A stretch of DNA of 64,000 nt from contig NZ_CP061320.1 in assembly GCF_018688495.1 (NCBI RefSeq), positions 1,770,586 to 1,834,585 on the forward strand. Reading direction: 5' to 3'. Position numbers and translations under genes: made by a program. Under the pieces are notes generated by a model. The model was not told the origin of the DNA, searched no databases, and saw nothing but the letters and a program-made list of their open reading frames with translations. This document shows positions 55,413-63,832 of this stretch, piece after piece; position 1 is the first letter of the stretch; each line of letters begins with the position of its first letter. Source of the stretch: Polynucleobacter sp. Adler-ghost (lineage in GTDB: Bacteria; Pseudomonadota; Gammaproteobacteria; Burkholderiales; Burkholderiaceae).

Positions 55413-55442
55413 TTCAAATGAGCCTCCTGCTCTTTCTATAAT
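55413..55442 (+). promoter_or_regulatory. Predicted promoter of the EAL/two-component operon
   Basis: TTCAAA (55413-55418, 4 of 6) and a perfect TATAAT (55437-55442) with an 18-base spacer. It would give a leader of about 98 bases before the ATG at 55547. It lies back to back with the groESL sigma-32 promoter, the two -35 elements being 18 bases apart. Confidence 0.6.
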
Positions 55443-55546
55443 GAGGGCAGGCAAGTAGGTAGATTCCTACACACAAATAAGCCTTAAGCCCTTACCCCTC
55501 CAATCTGTCCTGCCTAGACTGACTGTTCAATGATTGGAGAATGCTG

Positions 55547-56374
55547 ATGAGCCCGAAATCCCGGCTGTACACGCTTGTAAAGGCTTGGAAGAACAAACCC
55601 TTCCAAGAAGTACGCGATGCCTGCGGCCAGCCTTGGCTTGGTCTTAGCGGCGAAGCGCTAGAAGAACACCAATCCTGGTCCCAGCGACAAGCGATTAGTA
55701 ACGAACCCATCTTTAATAGCCAAGGAACTAAGCTGACGAGCTCTTTATTTAGACCATTACTGACCGCCACCGACACGCAGCTCCTCAGATTATTCATGGA
55801 GGGCCTAGACACCATTACGTATTGGTACCGTAGCGGACGCTTCATCCCTGGCATCTTACCGATGCCAGCGCAATATCTAGCATCCAGCAGTTTTGTAGAT
55901 GCTTTAAGCGACCTCATTCTGAACTCACGACTCCCAGTTGGTCTAGTGAGCCTAGGAATACACAAACTCAAGGATGCTGACTCCATGGAATCTAGCATGG
56001 AAGGATTATTGCGTATGCGTCGTCTCGGCGTCCTGATCCATCTTCTGGATTTTTCTGGAGCGCATGCGCAAATCCGCTGGGTAGAGCAGATCGAGCCTGA
56101 AGGCATTCATATTGAGATGGGGCAATTTCGAGCTGATGGCTTACCAAGCGAAATGAGTTCCCTTGGCCAGAAATTCCATACCCTAATCTATGCCAGCAAC
56201 ATCACTCTGGTAAAGGATTTAGAAAATGTCATAGCAATGGGAGCACACCATAGCTATGGCGGACTCATGATGCCGCCGGTGAGCCGACATCAAATGCTAC
56301 ACATGAGCGATAGCCGTATCGCTAAGGCCATTTTTTCGCTGCACCCTCATAAAACCCAAAATGGAGACAAGTAA
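55547..56374 (+). CDS. Degenerate EAL-domain protein (probably catalytically inactive)
   Basis: A 275-residue cytosolic protein. The ATG at 55547 is preferred because GGAGA ends six bases before it; ATG 55541 is too close to that site. From residue ~50 it can be laid along an EAL domain by eye: EPIFNSQG / SLFRPLL where QPIV..G / EALLRW is expected, LASSSFVDALSDLILNSRLP, LLRMRRLGVLIHLLDFSG in place of the LRxLGVxLALDDFG block, EPEGIHIEMGQF for the LKID segment, and SYGGLMMPPVS for QGYLFxxP. The metal- and c-di-GMP-binding acidic residues, the Asn and the Lys are nearly all replaced, so phosphodiesterase activity is unlikely. The first ~50 residues match nothing I recognise. It overlaps the response regulator gene by one base, suggesting a regulatory or adaptor role in that pathway. 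The EAL assignment is inference from pattern, not a computed match. Confidence 0.65.
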   Translation: MSPKSRLYTLVKAWKNKPFQEVRDACGQPWLGLSGEALEEHQSWSQRQAISNEPIFNSQGTKLTSSLFRPLLTATDTQLLRLFMEGLDTITYWYRSGRFIPGILPMPAQYLASSSFVDALSDLILNSRLPVGLVSLGIHKLKDADSMESSMEGLLRMRRLGVLIHLLDFSGAHAQIRWVEQIEPEGIHIEMGQFRADGLPSEMSSLGQKFHTLIYASNITLVKDLENVIAMGAHHSYGGLMMPPVSRHQMLHMSDSRIAKAIFSLHPHKTQNGDK

Positions 56375-56997
56375 TGAGAAAACGCGTGATGTTGGTAGAT
56401 GACCATCCAGCTATGCTGATGGCATTAAAAAGTATGTTGCAAGATCAATTGCTTTTTGAGATCGCAGGACAGGCGCAGCATGGTGAAGAGTGCCTACGCT
56501 CAATCAAAGAAGTCAATCCTAATATGGTCATCTTAGATTTGGATATGCCCAAGACGGATGGTTTTGATGTGATCCGTCGGATTGGCTTGATGCATCCAGA
56601 AGTTCGTATTTTGGTGTTGTCTAGCCTAGATGAAGCAGTCTATGGTGGCCGAGTACGGTCCTTGGGTGCACATGGTTTCGTAAATAAGACTGCTGGAGCC
56701 GATGTCATTTTGGCTGCCTGCGTTGCCATCTCACAGGGATATACCTTCTTCACACATGGGAAGAATGGCAACACCTCTCTGAGCGACAACGATAAATTGG
56801 CATTGATATCTGATCGTGAGCTACAAGTTATGAAGTATCTCGGCAAAGGTAATACTAACCAGCAGATATCTGACCTACTGCACATCAGTAATAAGACAGT
56901 AGCAACCTACAAGACTAGAGTCTTTGACAAACTAGGCATTAACAATATTGCTGATTTGATCCTGTTCTGTCGCATGAACAACATCATCGAAAGCTAA
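56374..56997 (+). CDS. NarL/LuxR-family response regulator (BvgA/EvgA-like)
   Basis: A 207-residue two-domain regulator. The receiver (residues 1-120) has the acidic pair D9/D10 in LVDDHPAM, phosphoacceptor D55 in VILDLDMPKTDG, the switch serine in LVLSSLD, and K105 in GFVNKTAG. The C-terminal LuxR-type helix-turn-helix is LISDRELQVMKYLGKGNTNQ, then QISDLLHISNKTVATYKTRV and FDKLGI. This architecture and the adjacent hybrid kinase resemble BvgAS/EvgAS phosphorelays. Start overlaps the upstream stop (TAATG); the kinase gene follows after seven bases. Target genes are unknown; its own divergent promoter region is an obvious candidate. Confidence 0.93.
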   Translation: MRKRVMLVDDHPAMLMALKSMLQDQLLFEIAGQAQHGEECLRSIKEVNPNMVILDLDMPKTDGFDVIRRIGLMHPEVRILVLSSLDEAVYGGRVRSLGAHGFVNKTAGADVILAACVAISQGYTFFTHGKNGNTSLSDNDKLALISDRELQVMKYLGKGNTNQQISDLLHISNKTVATYKTRVFDKLGINNIADLILFCRMNNIIES

Positions 56998-57004
56998 GCA
57001 GCAC

Positions 57005-59431
57005 ATGCATCGATTCATATTGAAAAAAGTATTCACACTCTGCTGTATCTATACAAGTTTGGCGCATGCCGGATCATTTAGCACTTCAGAGCAATCATGG
57101 ATCGATGCCCATCCAGTGGTGCGATTTAGTATTCACGAAAAATATGCATCCTATCTCAACCCATCCAACCAACAATATGGTGCAGCACCCTTTATGGCGC
57201 TTCTGTCAAAAATGGAAGAGTGCACACGACAGCAATATGTGCCGATATGGAGAACATCAGACCCTGAAGGCTTAAAGCAACTCAGAAAAGGTGAAGTGGA
57301 TTTCATCATCGATCCGCCAAGCATTGACGATCACGTGTTGCAATTTGGATCTCTATCTGAAGCCATCTTTTGGGGTCATGATGCCGTCCTTACTAAGGCC
57401 TCAAACAGATTGGATTCAACTTATACCAAGATTGGCTACTTTGATCGAGGCCTTGAAAATTCGCCGTCCGGCGCTGATATCCACAGTGAGACCAAACAAG
57501 GGCAATCCCCCACCAGCTTAATTCAATCCCTCATTAAAAATGATATCGAGGCGCTAGTCCTACCCATTCGCTTGGCACAGCAACTGATTCGCGAAACCCA
57601 AAATACAGATCTAAAAATTGATGGTTTATATAGTCGCGATCCATTTGCCTATCGCTGGCTTATCTCAGACCATAATGCCCCTCTTCATGATGTACTAAGC
57701 CACTTTCTAAATGACTTAGATCCCATGGCATCACGCCAACTTTTTGCATTAGGGGATGAACACAAACCAAAGTCAAATGTACTACCCTGGCTGAGCACCG
57801 CTCTCATCCTAATAATTGGTTTAGTGATGTTTTATCAACTCCAAAGAAAATATTTCTATCAAAAGAAAACTGCTCTGGAATTACTACATTCAAAAGAGCT
57901 GGCTGAAAAAGCAAATGCTGCGAAGTCTGCATTTTTAGCAACTATGAGCCATGAAATTCGGACACCAATGAATGCCATCTTAGGCGTTCAAGAACTACTG
58001 CTTGGTAGCGCACAATTTCCCAAGAAAGATAAGCCGTTATTAAAGAGTGCTCAAGCTTCTGCCGAATCTCTTTTAGGCATGCTCAATCAAGTGTTAGATA
58101 TTTCCAAGATTGAGGCTGGCAAACTTACTCTCAACCTAGAGCCTTGTAATCCATATCAATTGATTATGGATATTCATGCGGCATTTTCTACAGTAGCTAA
58201 GAAACAGAATTTGCTACTCCATACCTCGATTGATCCCAGAATCGCTGAAGTGCTCATGATTGATTCTTTACGTCTGAGACAAGTTCTGCAGAATTTACTG
58301 AGCAATGCGATTAAGTTCACCGCCGAAGGTGAGGTGTACTTTTCTATTAGCGTCCTCGCTGATGATCATGCCGGCCAATTACTTGAGTTCAGGGTGATTG
58401 ATACTGGAATAGGAATGGGAAATGATCAAATCAAATTGGCTCTACAAGCTTTTGAACAATTACCAGCCACACAAGAGTCCTGTCTATCAGAGCAAAAGAG
58501 GGGGACGGGCCTTGGGCTCACCATCACTAATCATTTGGTGACTTCCATGAACAGTCATCTTTATTTTGAGAGCGCCCCAGGCTTTGGAAGTAATGTCCAC
58601 TTTTCAGCAGCCTTTCCTAGAACCAGTGTTGCTGCCGCACAGGCTCCAGGCTTTGATTCTCTCGGGCCATTATCTAAGAACTTCATCTCAAAAAAGCCGG
58701 GCAGAAGAAATTCTCATATAAATGCTTTAGTAGTTGAAGATCACCCAGCTAGTCGGCAAATTTTGTCGCTGCAATTAGAAGCGCTTGGTATCAGCGCTTG
58801 CGTTTGTGAGAATGCAGTTGCGGCACTCGAATTAATGAAGGAGCGTCATTTTGATCTGATGCTCACAGATCAATCGATGCCCGGAATGCAGGGCTCTGAG
58901 TTAGCCAAACAAATCCGATCTCTAGGTAATCGTGATTTGATTATTATTGGCGTCACTGCAGATATTTATGCCCTAGACTCTCGCCATCAATTTTTATCAT
59001 CCGGTATGAATGGCGTACTCATCAAGCCTTTGAGTTTAGGCGCCCTCGAGAATGAACTTATGCGCTATTTTGACGCCAGCCAAGAGTTAGCCTCCTCTGG
59101 TGAGCCCTATTCGTTTGATGCCTTCTCTAATCTCATCAAAAATGATTCCCATCAGATCATAGTGATCCTAGAGGAAATTGAGAAGGTTCACTTAGACGCT
59201 CTGAATCAATTGCAATCAGACGGCAAGCAAATCCGCATTGATGAAGTCCATTTTCAAAGTCTAGTTCATAAAGTCAAAGGTGGGGCACAACTACTTCAAG
59301 CTACTGAATTTACCCGTGCCTGCGAATCACTTGAAGTGAATGGATCGCTTACCGAGCGCATTGAGAGATTCACCGTCCTTCTAGAAGAGCAAAACCAAAC
59401 TATTGAGGCCTATAAGAAAAAATATCGATAG
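57005..59431 (+). CDS. Hybrid sensor histidine kinase with periplasmic binding domain (BvgS/EvgS-like)
   Basis: An 808-residue membrane kinase. In order: signal peptide ending SLAHAG (~23); a single periplasmic binding-protein type 3-like domain (~25-255; WIDAHPVVRFSIHEKY, LKQLRKGEVDFIIDPP); one membrane helix (~263-280); a short linker with no evident PAS domain; dimerisation/phosphoacceptor H316 in FLATMSHEIRTPMNAILG; ATPase boxes N434 (LQNLLSNAIKF), D466 (VIDTGIGMG) and GTGLGL (500-505); receiver D622 (LMLTDQSMPGMQG) with K674; and an HPt-type tail with H755 in LVHKVKGGAQLL. This supports a four-step His-Asp-His-Asp relay to the neighbouring response regulator. BvgS itself has two binding domains and a PAS domain, so this is a simpler variant. 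Ligand unknown. Confidence 0.92.
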   Translation: MHRFILKKVFTLCCIYTSLAHAGSFSTSEQSWIDAHPVVRFSIHEKYASYLNPSNQQYGAAPFMALLSKMEECTRQQYVPIWRTSDPEGLKQLRKGEVDFIIDPPSIDDHVLQFGSLSEAIFWGHDAVLTKASNRLDSTYTKIGYFDRGLENSPSGADIHSETKQGQSPTSLIQSLIKNDIEALVLPIRLAQQLIRETQNTDLKIDGLYSRDPFAYRWLISDHNAPLHDVLSHFLNDLDPMASRQLFALGDEHKPKSNVLPWLSTALILIIGLVMFYQLQRKYFYQKKTALELLHSKELAEKANAAKSAFLATMSHEIRTPMNAILGVQELLLGSAQFPKKDKPLLKSAQASAESLLGMLNQVLDISKIEAGKLTLNLEPCNPYQLIMDIHAAFSTVAKKQNLLLHTSIDPRIAEVLMIDSLRLRQVLQNLLSNAIKFTAEGEVYFSISVLADDHAGQLLEFRVIDTGIGMGNDQIKLALQAFEQLPATQESCLSEQKRGTGLGLTITNHLVTSMNSHLYFESAPGFGSNVHFSAAFPRTSVAAAQAPGFDSLGPLSKNFISKKPGRRNSHINALVVEDHPASRQILSLQLEALGISACVCENAVAALELMKERHFDLMLTDQSMPGMQGSELAKQIRSLGNRDLIIIGVTADIYALDSRHQFLSSGMNGVLIKPLSLGALENELMRYFDASQELASSGEPYSFDAFSNLIKNDSHQIIVILEEIEKVHLDALNQLQSDGKQIRIDEVHFQSLVHKVKGGAQLLQATEFTRACESLEVNGSLTERIERFTVLLEEQNQTIEAYKKKYR

Positions 59432-59456
59432 CCACGGGCTGGTGAGCGCCAAGGTT

Positions 59457-59469
59457 TATCCTATGGGTA
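59457..59469 (+). promoter_or_regulatory. Start-proximal -10-like element before dacB
   Basis: TATCCT (59457-59462, 4 of 6) ends seven bases before the dacB ATG, in the 38-base gap after the kinase gene. No Shine-Dalgarno sequence is visible, so dacB may have its own leaderless message in addition to read-through. Confidence 0.3.
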
Positions 59470-61026
59470 ATGCGCACCAAACCCTATTCGCCCTCTGCCA
59501 TCCGTCTATTAGCCTTTTTATGGGCTAGTCTGATTACTTGTCAAGCCCACTCCGCTGACATAATTGCTCAAAATACTGCTCTTCAGTATATCCCTAAGGC
59601 CGTAGCTGCCAGCCTTGAAAAGAGCCAGATTCCAAAAGAATCTATCAGCATTTCAGTGATGGAAATAGAGCCAGGCCAGCCAGGGAAAATAACAGCAAAA
59701 ACAAAGGTGGACTGGCGTTCTAAGCAGGCAATGAATCCTGCGTCAACCATGAAACTGCTCACTACACTCACTGGTCTAGATGTACTAGGACCGCAATATC
59801 GTTGGCGTACAAATATCTATACCGATGGGCTTATTCGTCAGGGCACCCTTAAAGGGAATCTATATTTGCAAGGCACCGGAGATCCAAAGCTAGTTCCCGA
59901 AGAAATGGCCAAAATGATGAAGGCCTTGCAAAATCTGGGGATTCAAAAAATTGATGGTAATTTATTTTTTGATAGAAGCGCCTATGCCCCTAATGCCATG
60001 GAGCACAACACAATTGATGGGGAATCCTTGCGCGCCTATAACGTGCCGCCAGATCCTCTCCTATATGCTTTTAGAACCCTCTCATTTCAATTAGGTAAAT
60101 CGCGTACTGCAGACTTTATTGACATAAGCTACACACCTCCACTATCACAACTCAAAGTGATCAATCAGATGCAATTGGTTGATCAATCCTGCGATAGCAG
60201 GAAAGGTAACATTCGCTTTAACTTAGATCCGGAGAGCGATGGAGCAAACACTAACCAACCTCTGACCGCTCAATTTTCTGGTAACTTTCCAAAAGGCTGC
60301 AAGGGGGTGAGCTATAACGTCGTTGTTTTGGATGCGAATACCTTTTTCACTCAAGGCTTCGCCGCAGCTTGGGAGTTAGCTGGTGGATCTTGGATTCAAG
60401 CACCCACCGGACAATCTGCTACGGTCCCTCTAGCAGCCCGACTATTACTCCAGTTTGAGGGCATCCCCCTGGCTGATGACGTACAAGACATTAACAAGTT
60501 TTCGAATAATGTCATGGCTAGACAATTGATGCTGACCTTGGCTCTAGAGAAGATGGGTAAGCCTGCAAGCACTAAAAATGGTGAGCTCGTAATTCAGAGC
60601 TGGCTAAAGGGTTTAGGACTTCAGTTTCCAGAACTCGTCATTGAGAATGGCTCTGGTCTATCCCGCAATGAAGCGATCTCTGCTGAACATATGACGCAAT
60701 TATTAGTTACGGCTCGTAATTTATCCGTTACGGATGCGTTTTATAACAGCCTTCCAATTGCAGGAACAGATGGCACGATGAAAAATCGCCTCATGACACA
60801 TTTACGGAAATTTTTGCATTTGAAGAAAAAACCTGAGGCTCGAATCAAAACAGGGGCACTTGTGGATGTAAGGGCAATCTCAGGCTATGTGATGAGTAAA
60901 TCTGGAAGGATGTATGCGGTGACCTCCTTCATAAACCATCCCAATGCTTTGAGAGGCTTAGAGGCGCATGATCAATTATTGGCGTGGCTACTAAATGATG
61001 GGCCAGACCCAAAACAGGCACGCTGA
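59470..61026 (+). CDS. dacB: D-alanyl-D-alanine carboxypeptidase/endopeptidase (PBP4 type)
   Basis: A periplasmic class C penicillin-binding protein that trims peptidoglycan cross-links. The 518-residue protein has a signal peptide (LLAFLWASLITCQAHSAD, cleavage near residue 29) and the three active-site motifs: SxxK at S92-K95 (NPASTMKLLTTL), SxN at S345-N347 (KFSNNVMARQL) and KTG at 460-462 (RIKTGALVDVRAISGY), with the large PBP4 insertion between the first two. IENGSGLSRNE and IAGTDGTMKNRL are also typical. Its last 55 bases overlap the convergent sua5-like gene. Confidence 0.95.
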   Translation: MRTKPYSPSAIRLLAFLWASLITCQAHSADIIAQNTALQYIPKAVAASLEKSQIPKESISISVMEIEPGQPGKITAKTKVDWRSKQAMNPASTMKLLTTLTGLDVLGPQYRWRTNIYTDGLIRQGTLKGNLYLQGTGDPKLVPEEMAKMMKALQNLGIQKIDGNLFFDRSAYAPNAMEHNTIDGESLRAYNVPPDPLLYAFRTLSFQLGKSRTADFIDISYTPPLSQLKVINQMQLVDQSCDSRKGNIRFNLDPESDGANTNQPLTAQFSGNFPKGCKGVSYNVVVLDANTFFTQGFAAAWELAGGSWIQAPTGQSATVPLAARLLLQFEGIPLADDVQDINKFSNNVMARQLMLTLALEKMGKPASTKNGELVIQSWLKGLGLQFPELVIENGSGLSRNEAISAEHMTQLLVTARNLSVTDAFYNSLPIAGTDGTMKNRLMTHLRKFLHLKKKPEARIKTGALVDVRAISGYVMSKSGRMYAVTSFINHPNALRGLEAHDQLLAWLLNDGPDPKQAR

Positions 61027-62066
61027 AGTCGGTCCCGAACCCCATCCCACTCTTCGCCTGCTGGGGGTTCAGGAAACAAAATCAAATCCCAACCCTGTTG
61101 ATCTAGATCTCGCAGGGATCGGTATAGGCGGCTTGCAAATGCAACACTATCACTGGGCACAATAAGCTCTTCAAAATGCGCTGATGGATGTCCATCCTCA
61201 CCTAGTGAAGAATCTGAATCCCAAACTGCAACCGCTACCCGTGACTTGATATCTGGGAACTCACTCAGAGCGTCCAAGACTCTACCTGGTGGATACATTC
61301 TTAATGGGGTTGTCGGGGCATAATGCGCACGTAGATTACCAGAGACTCTTGGCAGGACATCTTCTGACTGCGTTGGACTGAGCTCTCCAGGTAAATAGAC
61401 TTTGATGCCCGTCTTTAAAAGAATTTCTTTGGGAGTGATGAGGCCTGGACGCAATAAGACTGGATGATCGCCTGAAGATAAATCAATGATGGTTGATTCA
61501 ATGCCGACTTCGCAATCACCACCATCCAAAATCATAAGATCCAATATGCCTTCAAACTCACTTCGGACATCAGCAGCACTGGTTGGTGAGACTTTTCCAA
61601 AACGGTTCGCCGATGGTGCAACAACCCCACCCTTAAATTTACGGATTAACTCCTGCGCAATTGGATGGGCAGGTACTCGAATTGCTACCGTATCCTGACC
61701 GCCAGTAAGTTCGTTTAAAACGCTTTTGTCTTTTTTAAAGACTAGGGTCAGTGGACCCGGCCAAAAAGCATTGATGAGTTTTAACGCAGATTCCGACAAA
61801 TCTCTTACCCACGGCGCAAGTACTGGCACCCAATCTACTTGAGCCTGATCAAACTGATCAGGTGCTGCTAAGTGAACAATTAGTGGGTGATTAGAGGGTC
61901 TACCCTTGGCCGTAAAAATTTGTTTAATTGCATCAGGATTCTTTGCATCCGCTCCCAAGCCATAAACCGTCTCAGTCGGAAAGGCTACTAAGCCGCCATC
62001 TCGCAAAGTTTGTACCGCTTCGTTAATGACTGCAGATGAATGCAGTGCGCTACTGTCACTGGACAT
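60972..62066 (-). CDS. L-threonylcarbamoyladenylate synthase, Sua5/YrdC type
   Basis: Makes threonylcarbamoyl-AMP for t6A37 of ANN-decoding tRNAs. At 364 residues it is the long Sua5 form: a YrdC domain (~1-220) with GGLVAFPTETVYGLGADAKN, IFTAKGRPSNHPLIVHL, FWPGPLTLVF, VAIRVPAHPIAQELI, APSANRFGKVSPTSA and GIESTIIDLSSG, then a linker with RAHYAPTTPL and a C-terminal Sua5 Rossmann-like domain that ends RLQRACFG. It begins two bases after purK and is the last gene of the purC-E-K run. Confidence 0.93.
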   Translation of the reverse strand: MSSDSSALHSSAVINEAVQTLRDGGLVAFPTETVYGLGADAKNPDAIKQIFTAKGRPSNHPLIVHLAAPDQFDQAQVDWVPVLAPWVRDLSESALKLINAFWPGPLTLVFKKDKSVLNELTGGQDTVAIRVPAHPIAQELIRKFKGGVVAPSANRFGKVSPTSAADVRSEFEGILDLMILDGGDCEVGIESTIIDLSSGDHPVLLRPGLITPKEILLKTGIKVYLPGELSPTQSEDVLPRVSGNLRAHYAPTTPLRMYPPGRVLDALSEFPDIKSRVAVAVWDSDSSLGEDGHPSAHFEELIVPSDSVAFASRLYRSLRDLDQQGWDLILFPEPPAGEEWDGVRDRLQRACFGSGPSFSSHANN

Positions 62067-62068
62067 TA

Positions 62069-63253
62069 CTAAGGCTCGATCCCTAATTCAACTGCGACAG
62101 CTGCGCAATTTTGGCGAGCCTGGTTAATTGATTCACCTAAACAATTGATATGGCCCATCTTTCGACCCATACGTGGGTCAGATTTACCGTATAGGTGTAG
62201 CTTCGCATCTGGATGAGAAAGCACCTTATCCCAAGCAGGCTCTCTTGCCTTATCCTCGCTGCCTTCGTACCAAAGATCTCCCAAGAGATTGAGCATGGAG
62301 ACTGGCGCTAGCAAGCGGGTGTCGCCTAAAGGTAAGCGAGCCATACTTCTGACCTGCTGTTCAAACTGACTACTAATGCAGGCATCCATGGTGTAGTGGC
62401 CTGAGTTATGCGGACGCGGAGCAATTTCATTGGCAACGATGTCACCGCTCTTGAGCACGAAAAACTCCACACATAACACGCCCACGTAATCAATCTTACG
62501 GATCAGCGCTTTAGCAGCCTCAATAATTTTTTTCTCTTGAGCAGGCTTCAGTGATGGGGCTGGCACGGTAGAAGTATGCAAAATACCATCGCGATGGATA
62601 TTTTGAGAAACAGGGTATGCCACTACCGCATCATCATATCCGCGCACTACTAAAGCAGAAACTTCGAAATCTAAATCCATCCGCTTTTCAAGAACACAAG
62701 GCACCTTACTCAATTGGGTCCAAGCAGCAACTAGATTGGCAGAGTCATAAACTGTAATTTGACCTTTGCCGTCATAACCCATGCGAGCCGTTTTCAGAAT
62801 GCCAGGAAATAGATCTGCAGGAACATGAGCAATATCTGCATCATGCTCAATGACAGAGTAAGGTGCAGGCCCAATACTGGTTTCCGCTTTCCAAGTAGCC
62901 AAGAATTTTTTTTCAGCCACGCGGTTTTGTGCCAAAGATACGCAACTACTGCGAGGCGCTACAAAGACGCCTAAAGATTCGAGTTCGTCTAAAGCTTGTG
63001 CAGGAACATTCTCAAATTCCGTACTAACGGATTTACATAATGTTGCCATCTCTTTTAGCGCTGCAGAGTCGGTGTAATCGGCTTGAATAAATTTTTCTGC
63101 AATCGAGCCAGCTGGACTATCTGATCCAGGATCCAGAACGCAGACCTTGTAGCCCATCGCTTGAGCAGCTTGAGTAAACATCCGCCCTAATTGACCGCCA
63201 CCCAATATTCCTAAATACGAGCCCGGCAAGATGGGCTCCAAACGATCTACCAT
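62069..63253 (-). CDS. purK: N5-carboxyaminoimidazole ribonucleotide synthase
   Basis: PurK uses ATP and bicarbonate to make N5-CAIR from AIR, the substrate of PurE. The 394-residue ATP-grasp enzyme has LGILGGGQLGRMFTQAAQAM at the N-terminus, CVLDPGSDSPA, TEFENVPAQALDELE, LKTARMGYDGKGQ, CVLEKRMDLDFEVSALVVRG, VEFFVLKSGDIVANEIAPRP followed by HNSGHYTMDACISSQFEQ. It is longer than the E. coli protein (355), typical of betaproteobacteria. Four bases behind purE. Confidence 0.96.
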   Translation of the reverse strand: MVDRLEPILPGSYLGILGGGQLGRMFTQAAQAMGYKVCVLDPGSDSPAGSIAEKFIQADYTDSAALKEMATLCKSVSTEFENVPAQALDELESLGVFVAPRSSCVSLAQNRVAEKKFLATWKAETSIGPAPYSVIEHDADIAHVPADLFPGILKTARMGYDGKGQITVYDSANLVAAWTQLSKVPCVLEKRMDLDFEVSALVVRGYDDAVVAYPVSQNIHRDGILHTSTVPAPSLKPAQEKKIIEAAKALIRKIDYVGVLCVEFFVLKSGDIVANEIAPRPHNSGHYTMDACISSQFEQQVRSMARLPLGDTRLLAPVSMLNLLGDLWYEGSEDKAREPAWDKVLSHPDAKLHLYGKSDPRMGRKMGHINCLGESINQARQNCAAVAVELGIEP

Positions 63254-63257
63254 CTGA

Positions 63258-63752
63258 TTAATATCCCGGCAAATTCATGGAGCGCGCGGTAGCAGACTGC
63301 TTTGCACGAAACTCTTCCAGCTGTTTTGCCAAAGCAGGATCGTTCACTGCCAGATTGGCAATGACATGTAAGGCTGCATTTGCAGCCCCAGCCTCACCAA
63401 TCGCAAACGTTGCTACCGGGATTCCTTTAGGCATTTGCACAATGGAATACAGAGAGTCTTCGCCACGTAAGTATTTGCTAGCGACTGGAACGCCATAAAT
63501 CGGAATAATTGTTTTTGATGCCAACATGCCCGGCAAATGCGCCGCACCACCAGCGCCAGCAATAATCGCCTTAAGGCCATTTTTGGAGGCATTTTCTGCA
63601 TAGGTAAACATATCGTCTGGCATGCGATGGGCAGAAACGACTTTAGCCTCGTGAGCAATGCCAAACTGCTCTAGCATTTGAGCAGCATGCTGCATGGTGT
63701 CCCAATCTGAATTGGATCCCATTACTATTCCGACTACTGGCTTTTTGCTCAT
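63258..63752 (-). CDS. purE: N5-carboxyaminoimidazole ribonucleotide mutase
   Basis: Class I PurE converts N5-CAIR to CAIR. The ATG at 63752 is chosen because GGAGAGG lies three bases upstream; the open frame extends to a TTG that is part of that ribosome site. The 164-residue protein has [37 protein letters not shown], the [19 protein letters not shown] active-site loop, and [27 protein letters not shown] in the 80-base gap after purC could be an internal -10. Confidence 0.96.
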   Translation of the reverse strand: MSKKPVVGIVMGSNSDWDTMQHAAQMLEQFGIAHEAKVVSAHRMPDDMFTYAENASKNGLKAIIAGAGGAAHLPGMLASKTIIPIYGVPVASKYLRGEDSLYSIVQMPKGIPVATFAIGEAGAANAALHVIANLAVNDPALAKQLEEFRAKQSATARSMNLPGY

Positions 63753-63832
63753 TGACCTCTCCAAATGCCCTGATCTACATCGTTAATCTATCCAAGGCCT
63801 TATTATCCCAGCCTTTTGAAGGCTTTATAAAA

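Larger units (their letters stand above)
55229..55546. other. Divergent control region between groESL and the EAL/two-component operon
   Basis: This 318-base gene-free stretch holds, from left to right, the AT-rich groES leader with its ribosome site, a CIRCE operator, the leftward sigma-32 promoter, a rightward sigma-70-like promoter, and a leader of roughly 100 bases before the EAL-like gene. No tRNA or small ORF was recognised in it. Confidence 0.8.

Noticed and set aside
55492..56106. 204-codon minus-strand open frame opposite the EAL-like gene
   Set aside because: Biased composition (Ser/Arg-rich), no motif, and the plus-strand frame has an SD, promoter and tight linkage to the next gene.
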